From Kluyvera genomosp. 3 (GTDB lineage: Bacteria; Pseudomonadota; Gammaproteobacteria; Enterobacterales; Enterobacteriaceae), in the NCBI GenBank assembly GCA_002211745.1, contig CP022114.1:186001-250000 (forward strand): a DNA stretch of 64,000 bases, read 5' to 3'. The notes beneath the pieces are model-generated. The model had not been told where the DNA came from. It made no database searches and was given only the letters and a program-made list of their open reading frames with translations. A program made the translations under genes and the position numbers. Below, piece by piece: positions 9,782 to 21,408 of the stretch (position 1 is its first letter; every line of letters starts with the position of its first letter).

Positions 9782-10918
9782 ATGGATCTGCTGATCGTAT
9801 TAACTTATGTGGCGCTTGCGTGGGCGGTATTTAAAATATTCCGTATTCCTGTTAACCAATGGACGTTAGCCACCGCCGCGCTGGGCGGTATATTTTTGGT
9901 TAGCGGGCTTATTTTATTAATGAACTATAACCACCCGTATACCTATACCGCGCAAAAAGCGGTGATCTCTATTCCGATTACGCCACAGGTCACCGGCATA
10001 GTCAGTGAGGTGACGGATAAAAATAACCAACTGATTAAAAAAGGTGAGGTGCTGTTTAAGATTGACCCCACGCGTTATCAGGCGCGAGTCGACCGATTAC
10101 AGGCCGACCTGGTGACTGCCACACATAGCGTCCAGACGCTGAAAGCTCAGCTGTCCGAAGCGCAGGCGAACACCACCCGCGTTTCCGCCGAGCGGGATCG
10201 CTTGTACAAAGATTATCAGCGCTATCTGAAAGGCAGCCAGGCGCGGGTCAACCCATTCTCAGAGAGCGATATCGATAACGCCAGACAGAACTACCTCGCG
10301 CAGGACGCGATGGTCAAAGGGTCGATTGCCGAACAGTCGCAGATTCAAAGTCAGTTAGACAGTATGGTTAACGGCGAACAGTCGCAAATTGTCAGCCTGC
10401 GCGCACAGCTGTCGGAAGCCAAATATAACCTCGACCAGACCATCGTCCGCGCGCCAAGCGACGGATACGCCACTCAGGTGCTCATTCGCCCTGGCACCTA
10501 CGCTGCCGCGCTGCCGCTGCGTCCGGTCATGGTGTTTATCCCGGAACAGAAACGGCAGATTGTTGCTCAATTCCGCCAGAACTCGCTGCTGCGCCTGGAG
10601 GCGGGCGATGACGCGGAAGTGGTATTTAACGCACTGCCGGGGCAGGTGTTCCACGGCAAGCTGGCGAGCATTTTACCCGTAGTGCCCGGCGGCTCATATC
10701 AGGCGCAGGGCGCGCTACAGTCGCTGAGTGTAGTACCGGGAACCGACGGCGTCATGGCGCTGATTGACCTGGACCCGAACGCTGATGTGGATTCCTTGCC
10801 CGACGGTATTTATGCCCAGGTGGCGGTCTATTCCGACCATTTCGCTCACGTGTCGGTGATGCGTAAAGTGCTGCTGCGGATGACCAGCTGGATGCATTAT
10901 CTCTATCTGGATCACTAG
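9782..10918 (+). CDS. yibH: HlyD/EmrA-type membrane fusion protein YibH
   Basis: Periplasmic adaptor of an MFS/ABC-style efflux system; substrate unknown. 378 residues, intact, the E. coli length. Two N-terminal hydrophobic segments (about 5-45), then a biotinyl-lipoyl half-motif ([27 protein letters not shown]), a long alpha-hairpin rich in Gln/Ala (about 95-210) and the second lipoyl half ([20 protein letters not shown]), followed by beta-barrel. The ATG at 9782, not an upstream in-frame start, is chosen because it follows the repaired yibI stop and matches the family N-terminus. Confidence 0.94.
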   Translation: MDLLIVLTYVALAWAVFKIFRIPVNQWTLATAALGGIFLVSGLILLMNYNHPYTYTAQKAVISIPITPQVTGIVSEVTDKNNQLIKKGEVLFKIDPTRYQARVDRLQADLVTATHSVQTLKAQLSEAQANTTRVSAERDRLYKDYQRYLKGSQARVNPFSESDIDNARQNYLAQDAMVKGSIAEQSQIQSQLDSMVNGEQSQIVSLRAQLSEAKYNLDQTIVRAPSDGYATQVLIRPGTYAAALPLRPVMVFIPEQKRQIVAQFRQNSLLRLEAGDDAEVVFNALPGQVFHGKLASILPVVPGGSYQAQGALQSLSVVPGTDGVMALIDLDPNADVDSLPDGIYAQVAVYSDHFAHVSVMRKVLLRMTSWMHYLYLDH

Positions 10919-10992
10919 GATGACAAAATCCAGAAGGCGAATGCCGCTGCCTGAGCCATACTGATAGTTTTGTTGGCGTAAAGGAGATGAGA

Positions 10993-11601
10993 ATGAAACT
11001 GGTCGGCAGCTACACGAGCCCATTTGTCCGCAAGATATCGGTCCTGTTACTGGAAAAGGGGATCGCCTTCGACTTTATCAACGAGCAGCCTTATAGCGCC
11101 GACACCGGCGTGGCGCAGTACACGCCGTTGGGGAAAGTACCGGCGCTGGTCACCGATGACGGCGAATGCTGGTACGACTCGCCGATTATCGCGCAGTACA
11201 TTGAGCTGCTGGGCGTTGCGCCGCAGATGGTGCCGTCCGACCCGCAGCAGGCGTTGAGAATCCGTCAGCTGGAAGCGCTGGCCGACGGCATTATGGACGC
11301 CGGGCTGGCTTCGGTGCGTGAACAGGCGCGTCCGGCGGCGCAACAGTCGGAAGAGGAAGTGCTGCGTCAGCGTGAAAAAATCAGCCGCAGCCTCGACGCG
11401 CTGGAAGGCTACCTCAACGACGGTACGCTGAAGACGGATGAACTCAACCTGGCGACTATCGCCATCGCCTGCGCTATCGGCTACCTGAACTTCCGCCGTA
11501 TTGCGCCGGGCTGGTGCGTTGATCGTCCGCAGCTGGTGAAACTGGCCGAAACGTTGTTCCTGCGCGAAAGTTTTGCCCGTACCGAACCGCCAAAGGCTTG
11601 A
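10993..11601 (+). CDS. yibF: Glutathione S-transferase-like protein YibF
   Basis: 202 residues, intact, same length as E. coli YibF, a GST-fold protein that binds glutathione but whose substrate is unknown. N-terminal thioredoxin-like domain carries [19 protein letters not shown] with the catalytic Ser region, and PLGKVPAL with the cis-Pro; all-helical C-terminal domain from about residue 85. AAGGAG (10981-10986) lies 6 bp before this ATG and would abut an upstream ATG at 10987, so 10993 is the start. Confidence 0.94.
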   Translation: MKLVGSYTSPFVRKISVLLLEKGIAFDFINEQPYSADTGVAQYTPLGKVPALVTDDGECWYDSPIIAQYIELLGVAPQMVPSDPQQALRIRQLEALADGIMDAGLASVREQARPAAQQSEEEVLRQREKISRSLDALEGYLNDGTLKTDELNLATIAIACAIGYLNFRRIAPGWCVDRPQLVKLAETLFLRESFARTEPPKA

Positions 11602-11655
11602 TTGAACGCTATAACGCTGGGGCGCAGTCCATTGTACAATCCCTCCTTATGACTC

Positions 11656-11674
11656 CCTCTCCCGTCGGGAGGGG
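11656..11674 (+). promoter_or_regulatory. Hairpin in the selA leader
   Basis: CCTCTCCC-GTC-GGGAGGGG folds into an eight-base-pair stem with a three-base loop, ending 25 bp before the selA ATG. E. coli selAB mRNA has a SECIS-like element in its leader that binds SelB and represses translation; this hairpin occupies the corresponding place, but I cannot confirm the SelB-contact bases. Confidence 0.4.
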
Positions 11675-11699
11675 TAACATTTAACCGTCAGGCCTATTC

Positions 11700-13091
11700 A
11701 TGACTACCGATACCCGTTCGCTCTACAGCCAGCTACCCGCAACCGACCGCCTGCTTCGCGATCCTGCTTTTGCCCGTTTACTTGATGCCCATGGCCACTC
11801 GCAGGTGGTGGAACAGCTCCGCCAAATGCAGGATGAGGCGCGGCTGAATATTCGTGATCGGCAGGCGCTACCTGCCTGGAGTGAAAACTGGGCACAGGAG
11901 ACGGCGCGACGCCTGAGTCATGATGCGCAGAGCGCGCTGCGCCCGGTGATTAACCTGACGGGTACCGTGCTGCATACTAACCTGGGACGCGCGCAGCAGG
12001 CGCAGTCGGCGATTGACGCGGTGAGCCAGGCGATGCGCGACCCGGTGACGCTGGAATACGATCTGGATGGTGCCGGGCGAGGTCATCGTGACCGGGCGCT
12101 GGCCGACCTGCTGTGTCGCTTAACCGGCGCGGAAGACGCCTGTATCGTGAATAACAATGCCGCGGCGGTGCTGCTGATGCTGGCGGCGACGGCGGCGGGC
12201 AAAGAAGTGGTGGTATCGCGGGGCGAGCTGGTGGAGATTGGCGGCGCCTTCCGCATTCCCGACGTGATGCGACAGGCGGGCTGCGTGCTGCATGAAGTCG
12301 GCACCACCAACCGTACGCATGCCAAAGACTATCGTCAGGCGGTGAACGACAATACCGCGCTGCTGATGAAGGTGCACACCAGCAATTACAGTATTGAAGG
12401 GTTTACCAAATCGGTAGAGGAAGCCGAGCTGGCGGAAATTGGCCGCGAGCTGGGTGTACCGGTGGTGGCTGATCTCGGCAGCGGCTCGCTGGTGGATCTA
12501 AGCCGCTACGGCCTGCCGAAAGAGCCGATGCCGCAGGAGATGATTGCCGCAGGCGTTAGCCTGGTGAGTTTCTCCGGCGACAAACTGTTGGGCGGCCCGC
12601 AGGCCGGGATCATTGTCGGCACCAAAGCGCTAATCGCCCAGCTGCAGCAGCATCCGCTGAAGCGCGCGCTGCGCGCCGATAAAATGACGCTGGCGGCGCT
12701 GGAAGCAACGCTGCGCCTGTATCTGCACCCGGAAAAACTGGCGGCAGAGCTGCCCACGCTGCGCCTGCTGAGCCGCAGCGCGCAAGAGATTAACCAGCAG
12801 GCTCTGCGTCTGCGCGAACCGCTGGCCGCGCGCTACGGCGACGAGTTTGCTGTTCAGGTCATGCCATGCGCATCGCAAATCGGCAGCGGATCGCTGCCTT
12901 CGGAAAGCCTGCCCAGCGCGGCTATTGCGCTCACGCCGCTCGATGGTCGCGGCAGCCGACTTGATGCGCTGGCTAACCGCTGGCGCAGCCTGCCCATACC
13001 GGTCATTGGCCGAATTTATGATGGGCGTTTGTGGCTCGATCTGCGCTGCCTTGAAGATGAATCCCGTTTCCTGGAGATGTTGCTGAAATGA
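11700..13091 (+). CDS. selA: L-seryl-tRNA(Sec) selenium transferase
   Basis: PLP enzyme that converts Ser-tRNA(Sec) to Sec-tRNA(Sec) with selenophosphate, as a homodecamer. 463 residues, intact, the family length. The N-terminal tRNA-binding domain ([14 protein letters not shown]) is followed by the fold-type I core; the PLP Lys is residue 295 in [14 protein letters not shown], the same number as in E. coli. Stop overlaps selB start by four bases (ATGA), so the pair is coupled. Confidence 0.97.
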   Translation: MTTDTRSLYSQLPATDRLLRDPAFARLLDAHGHSQVVEQLRQMQDEARLNIRDRQALPAWSENWAQETARRLSHDAQSALRPVINLTGTVLHTNLGRAQQAQSAIDAVSQAMRDPVTLEYDLDGAGRGHRDRALADLLCRLTGAEDACIVNNNAAAVLLMLAATAAGKEVVVSRGELVEIGGAFRIPDVMRQAGCVLHEVGTTNRTHAKDYRQAVNDNTALLMKVHTSNYSIEGFTKSVEEAELAEIGRELGVPVVADLGSGSLVDLSRYGLPKEPMPQEMIAAGVSLVSFSGDKLLGGPQAGIIVGTKALIAQLQQHPLKRALRADKMTLAALEATLRLYLHPEKLAAELPTLRLLSRSAQEINQQALRLREPLAARYGDEFAVQVMPCASQIGSGSLPSESLPSAAIALTPLDGRGSRLDALANRWRSLPIPVIGRIYDGRLWLDLRCLEDESRFLEMLLK

Positions 13092-14937
13092 TTATTGCCA
13101 CCGCCGGTCACGTTGACCACGGCAAAACCACGCTGCTACAGGCGATTACCGGCATCAATGCCGACCGCTTGCCGGAAGAGAAATCCCGCGGCATGACTAT
13201 CGATCTTGGCTACGCCTACTGGCCGCAGCCGGATGGTCGCGTACTGGGCTTTATCGATGTGCCGGGGCATGAAAAATTCCTCTCCAATATGCTGGCGGGC
13301 GTCGGTGGCATCGACCATGCGCTGTTGGTGGTGGCGTGCGATGATGGCGTGATGGCGCAGACCCGCGAGCATCTGGCGATTCTTCAGTTAACGGGTAACC
13401 CAACGCTGACGGTGGCATTAACCAAAACCGATCGCGTCGATGGGGCGCGAATCGACGACGTTCGCCGCGAAATCACGCAGGTTCTGCGTGAATACGGTTT
13501 TGAACAGGCCACATTATTCGAAACGGCCGCGACGGCGAATATCGGCATTGAAGCGCTGCGCGACCATTTACGCCAGCTTGCCGCTCGCGAGCACCCGGAG
13601 AATCAGCGTTTCCGTCTGGCTATCGACCGCGCTTTTACCGTCAAGGGCGCGGGCCTGGTGGTTACCGGAACGGCGCTGTCGGGCGACGTGCGGGTGGGCG
13701 ATACCCTGTGGTTGACGGGATGGGCACACCCATGCGCGTGCGTGGGTTGCATGCGCAGAATCAGTCGGTTGAGCATGCGCACGGCGGGCAGCGTATTGCG
13801 TTAAATATCGTTGGCGCAGCGGAAAAGGGCGATATCAGCCGCGGCGACTGGCTGCTGACGGAAGCGCCGCCGGAGGCCGTTGAACGAGTTATTGTTGAGC
13901 TGCATAGCCATATTCCGCTTACCCAGTGGCAGCCGTTGCATATACACCATGCTGCCAGCCATATCACTGGCCGCGTATCGTTGCTGGAAAATAATCTTGC
14001 GGAACTGGTGCTCGACACGCCGCTGTGGCTGGCGGATAACGATCGGCTGGTGCTGCGCGATATCTCGGCGAAAATCACTCTGGCCGGCGCGCGCGTGGTG
14101 ACGCTGAACTCGCCGCGTCGCGGTAAGCGTAAGCCGGAATATCTGGCGTGGATTGCCGCGCTGGCGCTGGCGAAAACGGATGCTCAGGCGCTGGCGGTAC
14201 ACCTCTCCCGCGACGCGGTGAAGCTACGAGACTTTGCTTGGGCGCGTCAGCTGAGCACACAGGGGCTGGAGCAGCTGATTGCCCAACCGGGCTTTATCCT
14301 CGCTGGCGACTGCCTGCTGGATGCGCCGCTGGCGGCCCGTTGGCAGCGTAAGCTGCTCGACGCGCTGGCGCTTTATCACGAGCAACATAAAGATGAGCCT
14401 GGGCCGGGGCGTGAACGCCTGCGTCGTATTGCGCTGCCAATGGAAGATGAAGCGCTGGTGCTCACCTTAATTGAGCAAATGCGTGAAAGCGGCGTTATCG
14501 CCAGCCATCACGGCTGGCTGCATCTGCCAGAGCACAAAGCCGGGTTCACCGACGAACAGCAGGCCATTTGGCAGAAGGTCGCGCCGTTGTTTGGCGATGA
14601 ACCGTGGTGGGTGCGCGATCTGGCGACGCAAACCGGGACGGATGAGAACATGATGCGCGGCGTTTTACGACTGGCAGCGCAGCAGGGGATGATCACCGCG
14701 ATTGTGAAGGACCGCTATTATCGCAATGACCGCATCGTGGCGTTTGCCAGCATGATCCGCGAACTCGATCTGGAAAAAGGTTCCACCTGTGCGGCCGATT
14801 TCCGCGATAAATTGAACGTTGGCCGCAAGCTGGCGATTCAAATTCTGGAGTATTTCAATCGCATAGGCTTCACGCGCCGTCGTGGCAATGACCATTTATT
14901 GCGCGATGCGTTGCTGTTTCCTGACAACAAAAATTAA
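13088..14937 (+). CDS. selB: Selenocysteine-specific elongation factor SelB (frameshifted)
   Basis: GTPase that carries Sec-tRNA(Sec) to UGA codons by binding the SECIS hairpin. G1 GHVDHGKT at residues 7-14, G3 DVPGHE, G4 TKTD; EF-Tu-like domains 2-3; C-terminal winged helices (about 380-616), the last one binding SECIS RNA. One G is missing in GGG at 13717-13719: [17 protein letters not shown] is expected. Repaired length 616 residues. Overlaps selA by 4 bp. Confidence 0.95.
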
Positions 14938-15121
14938 CAAATGATTGAGAAAACTTATTAAATTCAACATTTGAATATATTTATCACTATAAATCGCGAC
15001 ATTGACAACAAAATGACGCGATTTTTATTTTTCATGCAGAGAAAAGTGCTAGCCAGATCGTGTTTTAAGGGTGGGTAATGCTATAGCCTCGGGAGCCTGC
15101 TTATTAAATAAAGGAACTATC

Positions 15122-16272
15122 ATGACTGCATCAACTTTCTTCATCCCTTCAGTGAACGTCATCGGTAACGGCGCCTTAAAAGACGCGATGAATACCATGA
15201 AAGACTACGGCTATCGCCGTGCTCTGATTGTCACTGATGCAGTTCTGAACAAGCTGGGCGTGGCGGCGGATATCCAGAAACGCCTGCAGGAATATGACAT
15301 TCTGAGCGTGGTATTCGACGGTACGCATCCGAACCCGACGACCGTTAACGTGGAAGAAGGCCTGGAAATGCTGCGCGCCAATGATTGCGACTGCGTTATT
15401 TCTCTGGGCGGCGGCTCCCGCATGACTGCGCGAAAGGGATCGCGCTGGTCGCTTCTAACGGCGGCGATATTCGTGATTATGAAGGCGTTGACCGTTCTGC
15501 TAAGCCGCAGCTGCCGATGATCGCGATCAACACCACCGCGGGCACGGCGTCTGAAATGACCCGTTTCTGCATCATCACTGACGTTACGCGTCATATTAAA
15601 ATGGCGATCGTCGACAAGCACGTGACGCCGGTTCTCTCCGTCAACGACTCTTCCCTGATGGAAGGCATGCCGAAAGGGCTGACCGCTGCGACCGGTATGG
15701 ATGCGCTGACCCACGCGATTGAAGCCTATGTGTCTATTGCAGCCACACCGATTACCGACGCTTGTGCGCTAAAAGCGATCACTATGATTATCGACAACCT
15801 GCCGACGGCGGTTGAAAACGGCAGCAACAGTGAAGCGCGTGAAGCAATGGCCTACGCTCAGTTCCTGGCGGGTATGGCGTTCAACAACGCTTCACTGGGA
15901 TATGTCCATGCGATGGCGCACCAGCTGGGCGGTTTCTACGATCTGCCGCACGGCGTGTGTAACGCGGTGCTGCTGCCGCACGTGCAGGAGTTTAACAGCA
16001 AGGTTGCCGCGGCGCGTCTGCGCGACTGTGCACAGGCTATGCATATTGACGTCAGCGCGATGAGCGATGAGCAGGGCGCGAAGGCGTGTATCGACGCGAT
16101 TCGTAAACTGGCGCGTCAGGTCAATATTCCGGCGGGTCTGCGCGACCTGAATGTGAAAGAAGAGGATATCCCGGTTCTGGCGACCAATGCGCTGAAAGAC
16201 GCGTGCGGTTTCACCAACCCTATCCAGGCAACGCACGAAGAGATTATGGCGATCTTCCGCGCAGCCATGTAA
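15122..16272 (+). CDS. yiaY: Iron-containing alcohol dehydrogenase YiaY (frameshifted)
   Basis: Group III NAD-dependent alcohol dehydrogenase; physiological substrate unknown. Starts [23 protein letters not shown] motif [14 protein letters not shown] is interrupted: one C missing in CCC at 15417-15419. Metal-binding His residues in [24 protein letters not shown] are present. Repaired length 383 residues, as in E. coli. ATG preceded by AAAGGAACTATC. Followed by a strong terminator. The neighbouring aldB of E. coli is absent. Confidence 0.93.
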
Positions 16273-16288
16273 TTCCGCTTTAGCGGTG

Positions 16289-16322
16289 AAAAAAAGCAGA
16301 ACGCGAGCGTTCTGCTTTTTTT
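16289..16322. terminator. Bidirectional terminator after yiaY
   Basis: AAAAAGCAGAACGC-GAG-CGTTCTGCTTTTT, a long perfect stem with A-run and T-run flanks, 16 bp after the yiaY stop. It can also end minus-strand transcription from the membrane-protein gene at 16351. Confidence 0.92.
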
Positions 16323-16350
16323 ATGCCTGAAGGCACTGCGCTTATCCGGT

Positions 16351-16676
16351 CTACCGATCTGAGTCGGTAGGCGAGATGCGTATAATCAGTGGGCGAAACT
16401 GGCTATAGCACCATAATCCTGCCCAGCTCAGGCTGCCTAGCACGCCAGTAAATATGAGTGCGAATAGCGCAAATAAGCAAGGGCTGATAATTAACGTACT
16501 AAAGCCTTGCACCACCTCCCCATTCCAGCGAACGGCGATCAGTGTAATCCCATAGCGCCGAGAATACCGTTCAGTATGCCAATCGGAACGAGTGAACAGA
16601 GCAGACCCAGGAGGTAGATTTTATAAATCGAGCCTGCGCTGATTTTTTTCAAAGCGACGGTTTTGAATTCATCCAT
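16351..16676 (-). CDS. Small inner membrane protein, function unknown (frameshifted)
   Basis: Not recognised with certainty. Reading the minus strand from ATG at 16676 gives MDEFKTVALKKISAGSIYKI and a first hydrophobic segment (about residues 20-45). The frame then breaks near 16550, where one G in GGGG is missing. With that repaired the protein continues TLIAVRWNGEVVQGF, then a second hydrophobic segment (LIISPCLFALFALIFTGVLG) and ends SPTDSDR at TAG 16351, 108 residues in all. The two membrane segments and the coherent repaired frame support a real gene. Its 3' end overlaps a REP-like sequence. Confidence 0.65.
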
Positions 16677-16780
16677 GTGATTGTGTTCGCGCGTGATTTA
16701 TCGACTGAGAACACTATAAATTATCTGGCTGTACTTGAGGTAGATAAGAACGACGTTGCGGGATGAAACGACAAAATATT

Positions 16781-16813
16781 GTAGCCCGGCAGGTGCAACG
16801 TTATCCGGGCTAC
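16781..16813. repeat. REP-type palindrome
   Basis: GTAGCCCGGC ... CCGGGCTAC, inverted arms of nine to ten bases around AGGTGCAACGTTAT, the typical layout of enterobacterial REP units. Lies between the 3' end of the GH127 gene and the 5' side of the small membrane-protein gene. Confidence 0.7.
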
Positions 16814-16863
16814 AGGTACCAAGGTCTGATAAAGGCAGTGCCATCAGACCAAATACCGCATAT

Positions 16864-18825
16864 TTATCCGGCTTGTTTCTCTTCGTTGACCCAGATACGC
16901 ATTTCCCCTTCGCCACGGTTGGCCCAGCTAAACCACGGAATAAAGGTCAGTGTCTGCGCCTGGCGTTCGGCGGGGCCGTGTCGTAATGCCACAGCGACTG
17001 TTTTTCTGGATGGCGTGTGGTGTATTTCACCCCTTGTGCCTGTAGCAATACCTTGTGGGCGAAAATACCTTTGCCCTCCAGTTCGGTAAACGACGCATTA
17101 TCCGGTAACCACAGATTATGCAGCTCTTCACCGTTGTCGGCCTGCTCCAGGCAGTAGACCAGCGGACCGCGCTGCACGGCGACTTTACCAGCGACGTGGC
17201 GGACCAGCGGATTTCCGTAGATTCGACGTACCGGCATTGGTAACGTCAGCGTTAAGGTATCGCCTTCCACCCAGGTGCGGGAGATATGCAGATAGCCTTT
17301 CTTCAGCGTTCCCGCCACATCGTGACCGTTTAGCGTCACCTGAGGATCGCGGCACCAGTCCGGCAAGCGCAGCGCCAGTGTGTGGTTAACCGGATCCGGA
17401 GAATCAACGGCGATCTTGACCTGATCCTGCCATGGATAGTTACCGCTGATGCGCAAGCGCAGCGTTTGTTCGCCCACCGGCACCTCCACGCTGTTGCCGA
17501 TATACAGGTTCACATACAGCGCATCTTCTCGCGGCGTGTAGATATAGTGGCCGATTGAAGTCAGTACGCGGGCGATATTCGGCGGGCAGCAGGCGCAGCC
17601 GAACCAGCGCTGACGAACGGGCTTCACGTGGTCATAGATGTGGTTGAACTGCAGCGTTTTCGGGTGCACTTCCAGCGGGTTAACGTAGAAGAAGTGTTTG
17701 CCATCAAGCGCCATGCCGCCCAGCACCGTGTTGTACAGTGCGCGCTCCATGACATCGGCGTACTGGCTGTCTGCCTCCATCTCCAGCATGCGACGGGCAA
17801 ACATCATCAGGCCAATAGAGGCGCAGCTTTCGGCGTAGACGGTGTCGTTCGGCAGATCGTAGTCGCTGCTGAAGGCTTCGCCGCTGCTTTGTGAACCAAT
17901 GCCGCCGGTGATGTACAGCTGGCGCTGCGTCATGTTGTTCCACAAGCGCAGGCAGTCCTGGCGCTTGCTTTCGTCCTGGCTCAGACGAGCGAGATGCGCC
18001 ACGCCGGTCATCAGGTAGACAAAACGCACCGCGTGGCCGATAGCCCTAGGCTGCTCGGCAATCGGCTGATGCGCCTGGCTGTAAGGCTTGTCTTTCACCA
18101 TCCACGCCGGGCCATAGGTGTGCCAGTAGGAGGTTTTGCCGCGTTTTTCGTATTCGTCGTCGTAGAAGTGCGGCTGTTTGCCGCGTTCTTCGACGAAGTA
18201 ATTCACCAGCGCCATATAGCGCGGTTCTCCTGTGACCTCATACAGGCGCATCAGCGCCAGCTCAATTTCCGGGTGGCCGGGTAGCCATGAATCTGGTCTT
18301 TTCCGGTACCGAAAACCCGATCGATATGGTCGGCGAGGCGGCACACTACCTCCAGCAAGCGCCGTTTGCCGGTGGCCTGGAAGAAGGCGACGCCCGCTTC
18401 AATCATATGCCTGCGCAGTATAGCTCGTGGCACTCGGCGAGATTGGTCCAACGCTCTTCCGGGCTTTAACGGTGAAATAGGTGTTCAGATAACCGTCGTC
18501 GCACTGGCGGCGGCGACCAGTTCAATCACCGCATCGGCGGTTTTTTCCAGCTCGGGATCCGGCTTCTGGCACAGCGACCAGGCGACAGCCTCCAGCCATT
18601 TTGCGACGTCGCTGTCCTGAAAGACCATGCCGTAAAACTCCCTTCCTGCTGACCGGCGGCAATGCGGAAGTTTTCTATCGCGTGGCTGGGTTCGGCATCG
18701 TCAATGCGATCGTTTAATGCATCCCATTGATAAGGGATTACCACATCGCGAACCAGCTGCTGGTATTGGGCGAAAAACGGGTCATTAACTTTCAAGGTAT
18801 GCAGATTGACTTCCATAACAGACAT
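16864..18825 (-). CDS. GH127 beta-L-arabinofuranosidase (six frameshifts)
   Basis: Retaining cysteine glycosidase removing terminal beta-L-arabinofuranose from oligosaccharides; no signal peptide, so cytoplasmic. Family hallmarks: [12 protein letters not shown] (acid/base Glu region), [11 protein letters not shown] (Glu and Cys zinc ligands) and [13 protein letters not shown], with Cys414 as predicted nucleophile and Cys415 as zinc ligand. Frame breaks near 18641, 18507, 18462, 18410, 18277 and 16962, each one lost G or C. Repaired length 655 residues, close to the 658 of Bifidobacterium HypBA1. Start [13 protein letters not shown] has GAGGAG seven bases upstream. Ten bases separate it from the transporter gene, so they form an operon. 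Older annotation: DUF1680. Confidence 0.9.
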
Positions 18826-18835
18826 GGCGAACTCC

Positions 18836-20234
18836 TCAGGACTGAATGTGACGGCGCGAAGATCGGTGGCGATGCGCGACATCATTGGATTATTGAGCTT
18901 GCAGGCGCGGATAGAGAATGCCAGCAGCAGGTGGAACAGGGCGGGCAGCAGGGTTTCCATCGATGTGATGCCCGCCAGCGATGATGCCGTTTGGTTTCCG
19001 GCACCTGGCTGATAAGCCACATAGATAAAGACAAGGCTAATAATGCCTGCGCTGGAGGCCCAGGCCAGCTTGATGAAAAACAGGTTAAAGGCGAAATTCA
19101 TACCGGAAGAACGTACGCCAGTTTTCCATTCACCGTAGTCGTCGGAGAACGCCATGAGCGAAAAGTGCAGCGGCAGCGTGAAGCCGAGAATGATGCCGTT
19201 GCTGAGAATAACTATCAGCCATAGGGTCTGGTGGGCCGGGCCGGTGGGTAAGAACCACATTCCCAGTGCGATCGCCGCCAGCACCAGGTTGGTGTAATAG
19301 TAGAGCTTGACGGTATCGAAGCGGCGCGACAGCAGGTTAATTATCACGGAACCGAAAATAGAGGCGAAAGTCACCATGGTGAAGAACAGCGAGGTGTAGC
19401 CGGTGGAGCCGCCCAGTACGTAGGTGATGAAATACATATAGCCGCCGCCGCGTATATTAAAAACGTTGATCAGCAGGAACGACATCACCAGCATCAACAG
19501 CAACTGATCGTTTTTACGCAGCCCCGCAATGTGTTCACGCAGGGTGAATTTGCCCATCATGTCCAACGACACGCGCTCGCGTACCCAGAAGAAGCAGCAC
19601 AGGAACATCACTGCAGCGAGTGCACACAGGGCGCCGACGCCGTATTGATATCCCTGCGCCGTATTGCCCTGCCCAAGGACTTTCACCAGCCATGGCAGGC
19701 CTACCGAGACCAGAAAACCCGCCACGCCGCACAGTACGAAACGCCAGGCCTGACAGGAGATGACCTCGCTGTGACGCGTGGTCATCGTGTTGATCAGCGC
19801 ACAGTAAGGCACGTTGATCGCGGTATAGCTGATGGACAGCAGCAGATAGGTGCCAAAGGCCCACGCGATCTTCACGCCCATGCTGGCATCGGGGACGGTA
19901 AAGGTGAGTACGCCGATAATGGCGATGGGGAGCGCAATCCACATTTGCCACGGACGGAAACGCCCCAGCGGCTCTGCGTGCGGTCGGCCAGCACGCCCAT
20001 AATGGGATCGGAAATCGCGTCAAAAACGCGGAGCGCCAGGAATAGGGTACCGACCAGCGCGGGCGTCAGGCCAAAGACATCGGTATAAAAGAAGGTCAGG
20101 AAATTCATGATCAGGCAGGTAATGACGGTGCCGCCTGCATCGCCGAGACCGTAGCCGATTTTCTCGCGGACAGATAATTTATCGTCCTGTGAACCGGGCA
20201 CAACCTCACTGGTAGAAATAGGTGTAGCGGTCAT
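18836..20234 (-). CDS. GPH-family sugar:cation symporter (two frameshifts)
   Basis: Twelve-helix glycoside-pentoside-hexuronide transporter, similar in kind to E. coli YicJ/YagG. N-terminal [16 protein letters not shown] and [22 protein letters not shown] are family motifs; the latter is cut by a lost base near 19963. A second loss at about 18853 hides the true end: adding one C gives DLRARHIQS and TGA at 18838-18836. Repaired length 466 residues. Start at 20234 has GAGGAG seven bases upstream; an in-frame ATG at 20291 is weaker. Likely imports the arabinosyl oligosaccharide cleaved by the GH127 enzyme encoded just downstream. Confidence 0.88.
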
Positions 20235-20471
20235 GGATGCTCCTCGCAATGTGGAGAGGTCTTTTTCAGTAGGGGATTGTTGTAATGTCATGACCCGTTT
20301 AATTTTGCCTGGAAAACGAGGACCAACAAGCTCACAAAGAAGTATAAAAAGTGGGTAATTCCGACCTGGTGAGAAAAGTGTGAAGGCGATCGGGCATTAA
20401 TCCATTTAGTTGTTAATAATCAGAGTGAAAGACTATCTTCCTGCAGTTAATAAGCGGAATTTTTAATATTT

Positions 20472-21288
20472 ATGCTCAATCTATCCATAGCGCTTCCGAT
20501 TAAAGTCCAGAATGGCGGGTTATTTATCTCGCGTGGCGTGGGACGCCATCCGGCGCGCAGACTGCGCTCATGGAAGTGATCTTCGTGGAGAAAGGGACAT
20601 TAACGATTCAGGAAGAGGAGCATATTTTCCACGTCCCGGCGGGGATAGCCTTTTATTATGGCCAGGCCGCCGCCATATCGGTGTTGAGGATTTTCCTGCC
20701 GATCTGAAATTTTACTGGCTGCATTTTGAGGTGAATATGCCCGTGCAGCCGCATCCGCTATTAACCCAGTTGGCCATTCCGCAGCAGACAACTTCGCACG
20801 ACCCGCAATACCTGATTTCGCTGTTCCGCCAGTTCCTGAACGAGCAGGAAAAAATTCAGCGCAATGCCTCGCTGGAGTTTATTTTGCTGCTGATTTTGCA
20901 GCATATTTCGCTGTCGGCGCAAAATGAAGAGCCAAAAGATGAAGGCGGTACGGCGCTGGCGTGGAAGGCGCAGCAGGTGATTCATACCCGCTATCACCTG
21001 CCGCTCTCCACGTCGGCATTGGCAAAAGAGTTACACTGCAATGCCGACTATCTGGGGCGCGTATATCGCCGGGTCTTCCATCTAACCATTACCGAAGCGA
21101 TCCACCGTCAGCGCGTGCGAGCGGCAGAAAAGCTATTGAGCAACCATGCGCGTTCATTGAAAGAGGTTGCCGAACAGTGCGGGTTTGCCGATGTCGGGTA
21201 TTTCAGGCAAATTTTTCGCAAACACACCGGCTTAACTCCAGCGGCCTGGAAGCGGCGGTACTGTAAGGAACACATTAATTCTGCCTGA
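20472..21288 (+). CDS. AraC-family transcriptional regulator (two frameshifts)
   Basis: Divergent to the transporter/GH127 operon and its probable activator. Repaired protein has 272 residues: cupin-type effector domain (MLNLSIALPIKVQNGGLF to about residue 120) and two helix-turn-helix motifs at about 170-265 (STSALAKELHCNADYLGRVY and SLKEVAEQCGFADVGYFRQI). Breaks at about 20572 (RSWEVIFVEKG expected) and 20642 (HVPAGDSLLLWPG expected), one G missing each. Start ATG at 20472 gives the complete cupin strand; the inducer is unknown, but an arabinoside is the obvious guess from context. Confidence 0.86.
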
Positions 21289-21408
21289 GGCAAACGGCTA
21301 AATTGCCTCGGGCAGATGACAAAAACGGTACATCTCCCTTGTCTGATCAAAGCGTAACAGTATGCCGCTCTGGCACTCTTAGGGTTTACTAACCGTCACG
21401 GAGAGGGT

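Noticed and set aside
18526-18840. Fusion of the sugar transporter with the GH127 N-terminus
   Set aside because: A transporter frame reads into the next gene only because one C is missing near 18853; the repaired stop and a good GH127 ribosome site separate them.
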